A DNA stretch of 64,000 bases from Cololabis saira (taxonomy: Eukaryota; Chordata; Actinopteri; Beloniformes; Belonidae): positions 9,486,843 through 9,550,842 of the forward strand of contig NC_084597.1 in the NCBI RefSeq assembly GCF_033807715.1, written 5' to 3'. Position 1 is the stretch's first letter. The number at the start of each line of letters is the position of its first letter. Below the pieces are notes generated by a model, which did no database searches, was not told the origin of the DNA, and worked only from the letters and a program-made list of their open reading frames with translations. Position numbers and translations under genes: made by a program. Positions 47,438 through 57,531 of the stretch are shown here, piece after piece.

Positions 47438-48067
47438 CCTGTCCACCTTAAAGGAGCTTGAGGCAGGATTGATGAAAAAAATTAGTATACGTTTTAAGTT
47501 TTCTAGTAATAATGTCAGATGAAGCGTTCCAAACCAAAAAGAATGAGCCCTCTAGCGTATGTCTCCGTTGCCTTGAACAGGCTGTGTGCTGCAAAATGTG
47601 CTGCAATTCGGGGGCCAAATTTCCCGCGCTGTCCTGCGGATGTGACGTCACATGACGCTGCATGCGCGTTCTCCCCGTTCTCCCGTGCCGGTTTCGCTGT
47701 TGGCTGCAGTACCCCCAACGGCCGTCGTGGTGAAGGGTGGCGCTAGAGAGTCTAATTTCTTAAAAGGAGCCTCATGCTCCTTTAATGATTTGGAACTTCT
47801 GTGTAATATCAGCTGGGTTGGAAGGCAGCCTCGACCTGCCAGAAACAAAACGTAGGAAGAGCACTCGCTCTTCATTGGTGAACTCCTCCAAGCTCTTTCA
47901 AAACCAGCTAATAATACCGTGATGTCACGGTAGCGCACCAGCCTCTTCAGCATCTCTACAGAGACCTCTGGCAGGCCACAGACCAGCTGTTCCAGCTGCT
48001 GTGCTGTCAGCAGGGACAGGAGGGGCACAGGGATGATGGTGGACATGCCCTTTCTGACTGCTGCCAC
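47438..48067 (-). pseudogene. herc1: HERC1-like HECT exon(s), fused and interrupted by a MITE
   Basis: It starts after TTCTGTCCAG with VAAVRKGMSTIIPVPLLSLL, TAQQLEQLVCGLPEVSVEML and RLVRYRD. Only about 14 bp later, in another frame, it continues SWF*KSLEEFTNEERVLFL, then RFVSGRSRLPSNPADITQKF. The TGA (47898-47900) replaces the Trp/Gln expected after SWF. The linker residues present in relatives are missing. After QII the MITE (47452-47781) intervenes, and KVDR with a GTGAGG donor follows at 47438-47451. Confidence 0.9.
47452..47781. mobile_element. TTAA MITE (AGGAGCTTGAGGC family), copy 3, in a coding exon
   Basis: TTAA flanks at 47448-47451 and 47782-47785. 330 bp. Starts AGGAGCTTGAGGCAGG, ends CCTCATGCTCCT. 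Removing it with one TTAA rejoins FQII-KVDR of the HERC1-like exon in frame. Confidence 0.95.
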
Positions 48068-48069
48068 CT

Positions 48070-49040
48070 GGACAGAACAGAACATACTTAGCTTTGATCC
48101 CTATGAGGCCAAAAAAACAACCAGGGTGTGGAGAGAGCACTAATGCAAACTGGTGGGCAGTACAGGGGAGGGGAATTTAAAAAATAAATAAATCACTCTG
48201 CTCGGACTATTCGTCTGCTCTATATCAGAAAAGGATATCTCCTCAGAAGGAAGCTGCTAGCCCGTGGTTAAATAGTTTAACCGTATATAGTTTTAACATC
48301 AGCTATGTGTTCTAAGTCAGTTCAAATTCTTTCCTATTATCAATACTAGCGTGCTTAACGTTACTACTCTGAGGTCTAAAACACAGAACTGGTTACATGC
48401 AGTAACTACTACTACTAGCATCCAAGGAGCAAGTGTGTAAGCAATAAAAACATGAAGGTAAAGGGTTTCACTGCACTCTGAAAGTTGTGTTGGGCCTCAT
48501 TTGTAATAATCACAACTTTTTTGATGCAAATTTTCTTGGTAATTACTTGTGACTGAACATCAGACAGCGGTGAGCTAGAGGCTGTCCCTTTGTGAGATAA
48601 AAACTGATCAATCTCGTCTCTTCTATCCCTGGGTTGTTGTTAGTCTAACAGTCTCTCTCTGAGACTTAAGAAATCTGTGTTTCTGCCATGAAAAAGAGAT
48701 CTGTTCCCTGAAGTTTTGCAGCCCCACACAGAGCACCCTCAGCCTCATTTGCACAAAAGTGTCTTAATCAGATAAACGGCCACAACAAAGTCACTTGACA
48801 CAAGACTAGTTAGAAACTTTCTTACTGCAAAAGCCAGGTGATCATTAATGTTACTGTTCAGATCTAATGTTGCTAATGATCTGAGTGTCATCTAGACATA
48901 TTTTGTCAATATCCCATCAGTCTATTATGTGACTTTTATTGTTGTTGTGAGAAACCTTTTCTCTGAGCACTCCACCATGACGACACAACTGCCTAATATA
49001 AGATTCTCCAATTTCCACCAATGAACTCTCAATAATTTAG
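48070..49040. other. herc1: Interval where HECT exons are expected but not seen
   Basis: Between the ELQSG exon (49496) and VAAVR (48067) relatives encode roughly 140 residues of the HECT N-lobe. I found no matching frame on the minus strand here, only AT-rich sequence and a diverged LTR. Confidence 0.65.
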
Positions 49041-49044
49041 TGAT

Positions 49045-49337
49045 CAGTGTGTAACTGAGGGCAGGAGCTCCAAAAAGGTGATTTATTATGAAATAACAAA
49101 CCAAAAGCGTTGCAGAGCAGGATTAACAAAAACACAAGAGCTTTAACCAAAAAACCAGACCTGAAACATGGAGGGATCAAACAGTAACGACCAGCAGTGA
49201 GCAAAAGGGAACGACAAGACAAGATATACACAGAAGGGTTGACAAGATACAGTGTAGATGATCAGGGCAGACGGGAACCAGGGAAGTCAAGACAGAAACT
49301 GAAACACAAAAACAGGAACTGACCAAGGCGTGACAAG
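49045..49337 (-). repeat. Diverged solo LTR, relative of the 51.4-53.3 kb element
   Basis: It shares ACCAAAAGCGTTGCAGAGCA, GGGAACGACAAGACAAGATA, CAGACGGGAACCAGGGA-like and GTGACA blocks with the LTRs at 51430 and 52956. Exact ends and target duplication are unclear. Confidence 0.65.
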
Positions 49338-49495
49338 GATACCCAAGAAAGGAAATTGGACCATGTGATCCTCTGAGTGTGCCGCTGGGTTGAGCAAGTA
49401 CCTAAGAAGCTTTGAACCATTGGCAAAAATAACGATGTTTTTTAACAATCTGACCATATTCTACAGTGTCAAAATAAAGACTGAAAAACACATAC

Positions 49496-49572
49496 CTGTC
49501 TGTGTTGCTGCCCACATCTGCAAAGCTGTTGGGGGTATGAATCAGAAGTTCTACCACACCAGACTGCAGCTC
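49496..49572 (-). pseudogene. herc1: HERC1-like exon, HECT N-lobe part
   Basis: 77 bp between CTCACCAG and GTATG. Peptide ELQSGVVELLIHTPNSFADV then GSNTDR. It follows directly on TEMCQ of the next exon in HERC1 order. Confidence 0.88.
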
Positions 49573-49665
49573 CTGGTGAGACACAGTAGTAGTCACTTAA
49601 AGTCTGTTGAAGCCAATATTAATTAATTATGTAATGTTGTTTGACACATGTGGTTTCCGTCCTAC

Positions 49666-49831
49666 CTGGCACATCTCAGTGATGGTATCATCAAATACCC
49701 CGCCAGCATCATCTGCTCCCTCCCCCACCAACTTGACCTTCCATGCTCGCGATGGCAGCCGCAGCTCCAGAGGATTCAGGCTCACCACTTGCTTTGCGAT
49801 CTGCACAAAGATGGGCTTGCTCAAACGCCCT
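49666..49831 (-). pseudogene. herc1: HERC1-like exon, HECT start
   Basis: 166 bp. Peptide GRLSKPIFVQIAKQVVSLNP, LELRLPSRAWKVKLVGEGAD and DAGGVFDDTITEMCQ. The strongly conserved opening of the HECT domain. Acceptor CTCCCAG, donor GTAGG. Confidence 0.95.
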
Positions 49832-50067
49832 CTGGGAGTAAATGGTAATGGACGTAAGCATTTTGAAGGACACAGGTGATGGAAGCAGATATAAAACTAT
49901 GCCGTTGAAAATATAGTTTACAAATAAACAAACATGTCAAATTGGCACAAAGTTGTCAAAGAAAGTCCTGCAATTGTAGAAAATTCCTCTTTTCTTTTCT
50001 CCCCCAGGAGTTGACTCCTGAAGACATCCATTTCCTATAAACGGACAAACATCATGGTCATCCCTAC

Positions 50068-50163
50068 CCAGTGGATATCCGTTTTACGATGATCTGTGGC
50101 CCATATGTTTTTCCCTGGGTCATTGTCCTGCCAATTGAGCGCACAAGAGGCAGTTTGTTTAAA
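50068..50163 (-). pseudogene. herc1: HERC1-like short exon
   Basis: Peptide KLPLVRSIGRTMTQGKTYGP then QIIVKRISTG, donor GTAGGG. The acceptor end is uncertain (two AGs near 50164-50170). About 25-30 residues found upstream in HERC1 relatives are not visible. Confidence 0.85.
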
Positions 50164-50229
50164 CTGACTAACAATCAGCAGATGGAAGCACTTATTTGTA
50201 TTTAAGTGTTTAGATCTAACTAAAGGTAC

Positions 50230-50399
50230 CGGATTTTTTGTGTCCAGATTGAGAAGCCTCCAGGATTTGTACATGAGATCAGAGAAGTGATAGAGCACCC
50301 TGAGGCGCATGCTGAAGACATCGGGACTGAAGTCTTTCAGAGTGTTGTACTGGGGAGGAACTGACTGGGGAATACCTAGCTGGAAAGGTCCGGAGCCAC
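50230..50399 (-). pseudogene. herc1: HERC1-like exon between RCC1 and HECT regions
   Basis: Peptide GGSGPFQLGIPQSVPPQYNT and LKDFSPDVFSMRLRVLYHFS, then DLMYKSWRLLNLDTKN. Acceptor TTGGCAG, donor-like GTACC. Confidence 0.92.
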
Positions 50400-50488
50400 C
50401 TGCCAATGACATATGGAGTCACAGGTGAGTTCCTTTCATGGATCACACAACATTTGTGCGCACTGGTACAGTAAGACCAAGTGTGTAC

Positions 50489-50627
50489 CTGCGTTTTTCC
50501 TCAAGGTGCAGGGGGTTGTCCAGGCTGAACTGTGGCAGCGGCCAGCAGAGATCTGTTTAACATTTTTAACCTGGAGGGCTGTTATGAGCGCTGGCTCCTT
50601 CACTAGATTAGAGTGCCCAAGGCCAAG
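50489..50627 (-). pseudogene. herc1: HERC1-like exon, end of last RCC1-like repeat
   Basis: Peptide LGLGHSNLVKEPALITALQV, then KNVKQISAGRCHSSAWTTPC. The LGLGH...ISAGRCHS pattern is typical of RCC1 blades. Acceptor TTGCAG, donor GTACAC. Confidence 0.93.
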
Positions 50628-50753
50628 CTGCAAGAGAGAAACAACATACAACAACGCTGGCTTAAGAGTTCCAGTGGTGCATAATGCAAGAAAAATGACG
50701 TATTTCCTGAGTGTTTGATGTCCTAGTTGAGCATTCTGGTTACCTGTCCCTCA

Positions 50754-50913
50754 CTGTTGCAGCCCCAGGTGTAAACATCTGCAGTAGAGGACAGAGCGAG
50801 AACATGCTCACAACCCACAGCTATGTCCTCGATGAATAACCCTTCCAACGATGGCACCACCTGGGGACAGGACTTATTCTTCAGCATGTTGTCCGGCAGG
50901 CCGATCAGGCGCT
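50754..50913 (-). pseudogene. herc1: HERC1-like exon, RCC1-like repeat
   Basis: Peptide RLIGLPDNMLKNKSCPQVVP, SLEGLFIEDIAVGCEHVLAL and SSTADVYTWGCNSEGQ. It joins directly to LGLGH of the next exon. Acceptor CCTTCAG, donor GTAACC. The preceding RCC1 repeats of HERC1 are not found upstream. Confidence 0.93.
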
Positions 50914-51429
50914 CTGAAGGATGAGCAGAAGAAAGAAAAGTAGCACAATATCAAAACAATGGTTAAAAGAAAAAAAAAGAAAAAAAAATATTATATTTTC
51001 CATTTTTCTACTTCAAATGTGTGTAAAGTAAGGCATTCAACTGGCTTTCATTTGAAATATCACTGCCAAGTGCTGTGTGGTAGTATTAAAGTTGGGTAAG
51101 CTATTTTATACAGTTTTGTTGGCATGAAAACCTCTTAGCGTTGGCTCTGTAAGCTCCAAACAGGCAGAGGTAGGGACCTCGGCACCCAAACTACAACAAA
51201 TATTGCTCTAGCCAATCTCTGACAGGGACAGGGACAGGGTCAGGGACAGGGGTGGCATCCGCTGCAAGTGTGAAATGAGAGAAACACAGGAAAACACACA
51301 ACAGGCACCAAAGCCTTTGGAATCTGCAAGAGAGAAAACAAACAGAAACGGGAACCAGCAGAGACACAAACAGCAACCATTTCAGGTCTCTGAGACTGAA
51401 TCAAGACTAGGCTACTGCGATTATCTGTC
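50914..51429. other. Intronic sequence with short GGGACA array
   Basis: Poly-A stretches at 50967-50990 and an (AGGGAC)n-like tract at 51220-51252. No exon recognised. Confidence 0.5.
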
Positions 51430-51749
51430 TGTTGTGATTGGACCCAAACGCAGGAGAGAGAGTAGGAGGCCGGAGGCAGGAGTTCTCAACAAAAAGGGTT
51501 TATTTACAAAAAACAAGAACTAAAAGCGTTGCAGAGAAGGATCAACAAAAACCAGGATCATGAAAAACTACGGGGGAGACATGGAGGTAGAAACAATACG
51601 GACCGACAGGGAACAAGGGCATGACAAGACCAGATATACTGAGGGGATAACGAGACACGACGAGACACAGGTGCAGACAATCAGGGCCAATGGGACACAG
51701 GAGGGACAGAACTGAAACTCAAACTGGGGGGAAGTGTCAAACCCTGACA
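51430..51749 (-). repeat. LTR of compact element (3' in element orientation)
   Basis: 320 bp. It lacks about 9 bp (GTTAGATGA-like) present in the other LTR near the TGTTGTGATTGG end. Both share the polyadenylation signal. Confidence 0.92.
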
Positions 51750-52058
51750 GTACCCCCCCTCAAGGGACAGATGTCCCAACAGTCCACACCCGGGGCGGGC
51801 GGAGGGGGCCTGGAGGAGTTCCGGGGCCGTCCTCGGGACCGAGCAGACCAGCGAGAGCGTTCCGGGGGCCGTCCTCGAGGCCGGGCAGACCGGTGAGAGA
51901 GTTCCGGAGGACGCCGACGGGGCCGGGCCAACCGGAGAGTCATTTTGGGGGGCCAACCCCGGAACCAGACTCGGGACCAGGCACACCGGCCAGAGGGCCG
52001 TTCTCGGGGCTGGGCAGATCCATCCAGGATCGCCTCAGGAAGAGGAACAGAGATGGGC

Positions 52059-52318
52059 GGGACCGCCTCAGGAACGGAGACTGGTGGTGGGACTGCCTCA
52101 GGAACAGAGACTGGCGGCGGGACTGCCTCAGGAACAGAGACTGGCGGCGGGACCGCCTCAGGAACAGAGACTGGCGGCGGGACCGCACCAGGAACAGAGA
52201 CTGGCGGCGGGACCGCCTCAGGAACAGAGACTGGCGGCGGGACCGCCTCAGGAACAGAGACTGGCGGCGGGACTGCCTCAGGAACAGAGACTGGCGGCGG
52301 GACGCCTCAGGAACAGAG
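52059..52318. repeat. 30-bp tandem array, about 8-9 units
   Basis: Unit GGAACAGAGACTGGCGGCGG plus GACTGCCTCA or GACCGCCTCA. In one minus frame it encodes a ten-residue SRRQSLFLRR-type repeat. Confidence 0.93.
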
Positions 52319-52320
52319 AC

Positions 52321-52440
52321 GGGCTGAGGGGCGACCCGCGTCCTCGGAGCTGGCTGAGGGGCGACCCGGGTCCTCGGAGCTGGCTGAGGGGCGACCCGGG
52401 TCCTCGGAGCTGGCGGAAGGGCGACCCGGGTCCGTGGCAC
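52321..52440. repeat. Second 30-bp tandem array, four units
   Basis: Unit TGGCTGAGGGGCGACCCGGG plus TCCTCGGAGC. One minus frame gives APRTRVAPQP-type repeats. Confidence 0.9.
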
Positions 52441-52474
52441 TGGCTGCGGGGGGGGTCCGGGACCATCACCGGAG

Positions 52475-52590
52475 CAGGGGCTGATGCGTCCGGGACCAGC
52501 ACTGGAACATGGGGAGGTGCGTCCGGGACCACCACTGGAACATGGGGAGGTGCGTCCGGGCCCACCACTGGAACAGGGACGGGTGCAGGA
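52475..52590. repeat. 33-bp tandem array, about three units
   Basis: Unit GGGACCACCACTGGAACATG plus GGGAGGTGCGTCC, encoding CSSGGPGRTSP-type repeats in one minus frame. Confidence 0.88.
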
Positions 52591-52640
52591 GCTGGAGCTG
52601 GAACAAGCCGGGATTGGGGCTGGCGCTGGCGCTGACGCCG

Positions 52641-52940
52641 TCATCGTTGCCTCCCCTGAGCCTGCAGGCTCCTGGGCCCACCCAGACCCAGGCATGTTCC
52701 CAAAAAGGGGTCCCAATACTCCTCCTCCTCGGCCCAGCGCATGTTCTCGGCCGATTCCCGGAAAGCAGGAACAAGCTGGGGCCGAGGCCGACGCCGTCGT
52801 CTCCCCTGGGCCTGCAGGCTCCTGGAACCACCCAGAGCCAGGCGTGTTCCCAAAAAGGGGTCCCCATACTCCCCCTCCTCGGCCCAGCGCATGTTCTCCA
52901 AAAACTCCAGCAGCGTGAGGCGCTCTCCCGCTGGGTCCAT
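52641..52940 (-). CDS. ORF following the 5' LTR, internally duplicated
   Basis: 99 codons starting 15 bp after the LTR with MDPAGERLTLLEFLENMRWA. A 150-bp duplication gives two copies of ENMRWAEE-EY-DPFLGT and GG-RSLQAQGR. The MDPA start right after an LTR recalls Gypsy-type gag leaders, but no capsid or zinc-knuckle motif is visible. It may be a degenerate gag or a non-functional frame. Confidence 0.4.
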   Translation of the reverse strand: MDPAGERLTLLEFLENMRWAEEGEYGDPFLGTRLALGGSRSLQAQGRRRRRPRPQLVPAFRESAENMRWAEEEEYWDPFLGTCLGLGGPRSLQAQGRQR

Positions 52941-52955
52941 CTGGTCGGTCCGTTC

Positions 52956-53284
52956 TGTTGTGATTGGTTAGATGAGGACCCAAACGGAGGAGAGAGATTA
53001 GGAGGCCGGAGGCAGGAGTTCTCAACAAAAAGGGTTTATTTACAAAAAACAAGAACTAAAAGCGTTGCAGAGCAGGATCAACAAAAACCAGGATCATGAA
53101 AACTACGGGGAGACATGGAGGTAGAAACAGTACGGACCGACAGGGAACAAGGGAATGACAAGACCAGATATACTGAGGGGATAACGAGACACGACGAGAC
53201 ACAGGTGCAGACAATCAGGGCCAATGGGACACAGGAGGGACAGAACTGAAACTCAAACTGGGGGGGAAGTGTCAAACCCTGACA
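52956..53284 (-). repeat. LTR of compact element (5' in element orientation)
   Basis: 329 bp, a near-identical partner of 51430-51749. I could not assign the primer-binding site after it to a tRNA. Confidence 0.92.
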
Positions 53285-53289
53285 CTGTC

Positions 53290-53932
53290 CCCCAAAACTG
53301 TGGAGTGAGTATGTAGGTGAGGGAGCAGGTGTCTATGTCTGTGTAACTGTGTGTGTGCAAAGTGAAAAAAAATGTTTTATCTCAACTGCAACTACAGTGG
53401 GGGAGGGTGGGCAATGGTTACCATAGTAACGGTACCTGATAGCAGAAGGCCGTCCTCCATATCTACATTTGGATACTCTATACAAGTACAGGTAAACCTG
53501 CACTCTGAAAAATGGAGAGCTCTATTAGAAAATAATAACTCTATTAGGAACATAAGGTACTATTAGGTCTTGCAAATATCGAGAAGCTAGGCTGTTTTGG
53601 GCTTCATACACAAGTAATAAAATTAATACAATTTAAAATGTTTTACTTTGATTCTGATTTTTGCAGGATTTTTACGGGAAGCCAATGGAGGGAGGTTAAC
53701 ACTGGAGAGACGGAGAGACATGGTCTCTCTTGTTGATTCTTGTCAGCAATCACGCTGCTGCATTTTGGATCAGATGTAGCATATTCAGCTAATTACTTAT
53801 GATTACACCTTTTAAATTATTGTTAGATTCTTGAATTACACTAAAAGCAGAACATGAGCCTCATCTGACAATGTGTTTGTCCAATACAGATAAAAGGTTT
53901 GCTTGTGAACATGTGAACAGAGTTCTCTTCAC
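53290..53932. other. Interval lacking expected HERC1 exons
   Basis: A minus-strand frame around 53430-53480 (VDMEDGLLLSG followed by GTACCG) might be a relic exon, but I cannot match it. Otherwise AT-rich non-coding sequence. Confidence 0.4.
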
Positions 53933-54160
53933 CTTCTTCCCTGTAGCAGTGAGTTAGTTCAGTGGTCTTCACATGCAGGTATAATTCCTGCATTGTGACC
54001 AGCAGCCAGCAGAGAGAGCCATCTAGCCGTCCCACCAACAAGTTCTCAGTGGGTCTGCTCTTGGAGGCTGCTGAGTGGTCCAACACCCACAAGCTGAAGC
54101 TCTGCGCCCAGCAAATGGCCATGACCCGGGAAGCCTGAGCCTCCACGTGACAGAGAGACC
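53933..54160 (-). pseudogene. herc1: HERC1-like exon, WD40 region
   Basis: Peptide GSLCHVEAQASRVMAICWAQ, SFSLWVLDHSAASKSRPTEN, LLVGRLDGSLCWLLVTMQEL and ELTHCYREE. LLVGRLDGSL and the HCYR end match the WD40 section of HERC1. Acceptor ATTTCAG, donor GTGAAG. Confidence 0.85.
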
Positions 54161-54812
54161 CTGAAATCAGACAGAAAGAACTGGTAGTGCGGCAACTGCT
54201 ATCCACAGCACATCAGGAATCGGGCCCCTTAAGCTGTTATGTCACATATTCACGTAAGAAATCTGACACTTGCCACTTCAACTGCTGAAAGTTTGATTGT
54301 TTTACCTTTTAAGGTTAAAATTATGATTCCAGGAAAAAGGAAAAAAGCATTAAAATAATTCTTGGATTTTTATTTTAAAACCAAGATTATTTTTCCCTTA
54401 ACAAATAACAATGACACAACTGACAATCAAAAAACTACTACTCCAGTTCTGAGAGCTGCATTTCTTTCTACTTTTACCAAAATAAATAGCAACAGTGCTC
54501 AAATTCAAATGAACCACCAAATAATCACAAATTGTCTAGATATTCAGATCAGGCCTTTTAACTGTTAAAGTGAGGATATGATTGAGACCCCACAAGTAAA
54601 ACAGAAGCATATTCTGTATCTCGGCATCCGTTGTGTTGCCAGACACTCAGCTGTGTAACTTTGCTGTGTTTAAGGGCCCCACATGTCACAATACACCCAC
54701 ACAGTGTCAGGTTGTCAGTAGCCCCGGCATTCTCACAGAATGTTCCTTTAAGTGTATTAAACATGTTTTAATCTAGTAGATTTTGTTGTTAGCAAGAGAA
54801 CGTGGTCTGTAC
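54161..54812. other. Intron-like sequence
   Basis: About 50 residues expected here between WD40 pieces are not recognised. The minus frame at 54558-54761 has no family match that I can see. Confidence 0.4.
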
Positions 54813-54911
54813 CTCTACAATGCTCTGGCTGATGCTCCACAGTTGCACCACCTTGTCCTGAGAACATGTCGCTAGCAAACTCAGCTCACAGCTCCAGAAG
54901 CAGCTGGCCAC
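54813..54911 (-). pseudogene. herc1: HERC1-like exon, WD40 strand set
   Basis: 99 bp. Peptide VASCFWSCELSLLATCSQDK then VVQLWSISQSIVE. The LLAT-S-D-x-V-x-LW pattern is a WD40 blade. Acceptor CCTTAG, donor GTACAG. Confidence 0.88.
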
Positions 54912-55019
54912 CTAAGGAGAACAGCCAGGAAATTTTTATAATCGTCTAGGAAAAGCCAAATTTACCAACTTAAAAAAAACAAACATAGAAACTACCTTAG
55001 TAGTAAGTAAGTACCTTAC

Positions 55020-55292
55020 CATAGTAATGTCCTTCCAGTCTCTTGAGAGGACATTTGCGCAAGTCACCAGCCAGATCGTTGTAGGTTAGGGACCGATTAG
55101 GACTGTTCCTCCCTGCAGCTGCCAAGGCCTGCACCAACTGTTGTGCTGCCCATTGCCGGTGTTTACTGTTCAGCCTCGCAGACAGAACACATGCTGCCAA
55201 TGCATTTGCCAGCTCCAGAGGACCCACTCTGGTACTGAGATGTGGTAAAGGCGAAGGAGGCAAAGTAGAAGACACCCTCTGGTTCCCAACAT
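55020..55292 (-). pseudogene. herc1: HERC1-like exon upstream of WD40
   Basis: Peptide includes VGPLELANALAACVLSARLN, SKHRQWAAQQLVQALAAAGR and AGDLRKCPLKRLEGHYYG. The HRQWAAQQLV and GDLRKC strings are diagnostic for HERC1. Acceptor GCCTTAG, donor GTAAGG. Confidence 0.93.
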
Positions 55293-55399
55293 CTAAGGCA
55301 AAGAGTTACATGGGCAAACATGAGCTACCATGAATGAAACATGAATAAATGACGGCTAGTAATGAAATCCACCAAATACAAGTCTTTTTTCTGGCTCAC

Positions 55400-55616
55400 C
55401 ATTGGCTTCATGTTCAGCTTTATCTTGACCATAACAGTGAATGCTCTTTTCAGTGAGCAAAGACACCAGACTTTGCGTGACCAGAAAGGTTGGAGGTGTC
55501 AGGTCATTGTGGTCTCTCAGCTGCTGGACCCCCTGGGTTGCAACTGTTAGAGGAGGTCTCTGCTGTGGCTCGATGATGGCTGCAATGTTCACCCCAGTAG
55601 CCGCTGCCATTAAGTC
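55400..55616 (-). pseudogene. herc1: HERC1-like exon
   Basis: Peptide DLMAAATGVNIAAIIEPQQR, then TPPTFLVTQSLVSLLTEKSI and DKAEHEANG. It follows the broken LVEICTQ exon in HERC1 order. Acceptor CCTCCAG, donor GTGAGC. Confidence 0.9.
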
Positions 55617-56092
55617 CTGGAGGGAGTGATATTAGACAGAGAGAGATTTTACAATTTTGCCTCCATCCATTTTCTGCTTGTTCTGAGTCTAGAGCAGGAC
55701 TTGACAAGCAAAAATAAATAAATAAAAACTGAGAATCCCTCTTTTAAAGCGAGATCATTTGCATAGCTGTAGTTGCATAGTTGCACTTAAACATTCATGA
55801 ACCCTCTGAAATCTTTCATGCATATTTTGAATGCAGATGACTTTAAGCATCATCAGATTTTCAGTGTTCAGGAAGTATATAAAGATTTTTGAACATATAA
55901 AGCAACCACACTAGACCATCCAACAATTATGCTGCACAGGGAGGTCACACCAGATTTCTGACAAACTTCAGACACTCTTACATGTTATACTGTAGGCCAG
56001 ACCTGTGCTGCTCCTTGTCTGCAGTTAAAACAGCTGGGCAATCTGCCAAATTTGTACTTTTCCCCCTAATATTACCAGATGTACTTCTAAAG
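55617..56092. other. Intron, no feature seen
   Basis: Non-coding sequence between the exon and the inserted hAT element. Confidence 0.5.
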
Positions 56093-57048
56093 CAGGGGTC
56101 TTCAACTAGATTAGGCAGGGGGCCACATCTGCAAAAATACTGTATGGAGAGGGACAATTTGGGGGTTTTGCACTCAAAGACGAAGATTTATGTATATATA
56201 ATACATTTGTGCTCAGGAATGAGCAGGAGAATATATCTGTCTAGTTTACATAATAATTATGTATTAATTGTCTCCTGATTTAGTCATTGTGAATGTTAAA
56301 TATAATGTTCAGATAAAGAAATATTATTTTAAATGCAAGTTCATTTTGAAACCATGCATTGTGCAAACTTAATGAAGTTGATATTGACCTACTTTTAATA
56401 AAACACGCCATAATGACAAAGCACCACTTTCCACCAAGATTTCCTCATTTGAATATTATATTAAGCATTGAGCACAAGCATTTCAGTCCATAGTAGCCAG
56501 TTTGATGTTATAAATAAGCAACCAAAATATTAACCATCATCTCCTTTTTTTATGACACATCTGTGCATTATATCAGCAAAACAAAACCATCGCATGAAAT
56601 TATAGGAGGCTTATAAATCCAAAGTCCTCATTTAGAGATTCAAATGAAAAACATTTCAGGCCAATCCTAGAAGCCTAATGATGTAAACAAGTCCTCTATA
56701 AACAGAGGTTAATAACAAATAATGTGACTAACATTATCACTGTGCAACACTGGCAAAAAATCTGAAGTAGTAAAAAACCTCTCCAACAGAGATTAACATC
56801 TACAAACACTGTCCAATGAATCATTAACCAACTGAAAAGGCTACCAAGCATTTTAAACTTTTATTAATTAACAAAATGCGATATGTAAACCATGTTAGTT
56901 TCGCTTGCCGGCCGGAAATGTGATGCCGGCCGCCGACCGGAAGTGACGTCCGATCTATCGGTCGGCCGATCGATCGGGACAACACTACTTCCCCCCCCTT
57001 TTTTGAAATATGACCAGGAGCCACATAAAAGCCAGTTGAATATCCTTG
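56093..57048. mobile_element. hAT-type element in a HERC1-like intron
   Basis: Ends CAGGGGTCTTCAACTAG and the imperfect partner CAGTTGAATATCCTTG. Perfect duplication TTCTAAAG at 56085-56092 and 57049-57056. The interior is mostly AT-rich with a CG-rich palindromic patch at 56905-56985. No transposase seen. Confidence 0.9.
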
Positions 57049-57197
57049 TTCTAAAGAATACTTTCATTCCTCCCATAGTTAACCTATAAGGGAGCTACAA
57101 CTAATTTAACAAGATGTTCGACAAGAAGATGAGCATAAAAATACAATAATGTAGATCATATTGCTCAGTTCCAATAATATTCAAGTTAATTGTCTAT

Positions 57198-57504
57198 TGT
57201 GGCAGGGTGGAGGATTGGGTGTGGTCTGCGGGGGAGTAGCGCACAGGTTGGATCCGCTGATTGTTCACAGGTGTGCCCAATCAATCTCTCCTCTCTGCCT
57301 GTGCATTTAAGGAGCGGCTGCACACCGGCAAAGCCGGGGGTCTGTAGAGTGTGAAGACACGGAGCTGTCTGAGAACCAGACACGACGGATGTTGTGTATG
57401 TGTATGTACGTGTCTGGTGACGAATAAAGTCAACCATTTCTCCGCTGAACCTCGTGTCCTCATTTCTTGTCAGCAGACCCTGGTAGCACGAGTTGGCTAC
57501 TACA
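57198..57504 (+). mobile_element. Solo LTR in a HERC1-like intron
   Basis: Starts TGTGGCAGGGTGGAGGATTG, has a CATTTAAGGAGCGGCTGCAC promoter-like block and GAATAAAG, and ends GTTGGCTACTACA. Direct TCTAT lies at 57193-57197 and 57505-57509. It ends 27 bp before a splice donor of the broken exon. Confidence 0.93.
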
Positions 57505-57531
57505 TCTATAATATACAAGAAGAAAACTTAC

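Larger units (their letters stand above)
51430..53284 (-). mobile_element. Compact non-autonomous LTR retrotransposon with coding tandem repeats
   Basis: LTRs at 51430-51749 and 52956-53284, flanked by CTGTC (51425-51429 and 53285-53289). On the minus strand the LTR starts TGTCAGGGTTTGACAC, has GTAAATAAACCC (poly(A) signal) and ends CACAACA. The interior is only 1,206 bp and GC-rich. It has an ATG 15 bp after the LTR and three blocks of tandem repeats whose units are multiples of three. No pol. It sits where HERC1 RCC1/WD40 exons are missing. Confidence 0.92.

Noticed and set aside
51734..52484. Plus-strand frames of 179-197 codons with GTETGGGTAS-type repeats
   Set aside because: They are antisense to the LTR element as defined by its LTR polarity. 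Repeats in multiples of three keep all frames open.
51940..53052. 370-codon minus-strand frame
   Set aside because: It starts inside the LTR and stays open because array units are multiples of three. The frame starting at 52940 is better placed after the LTR, so this one is not called as a gene.
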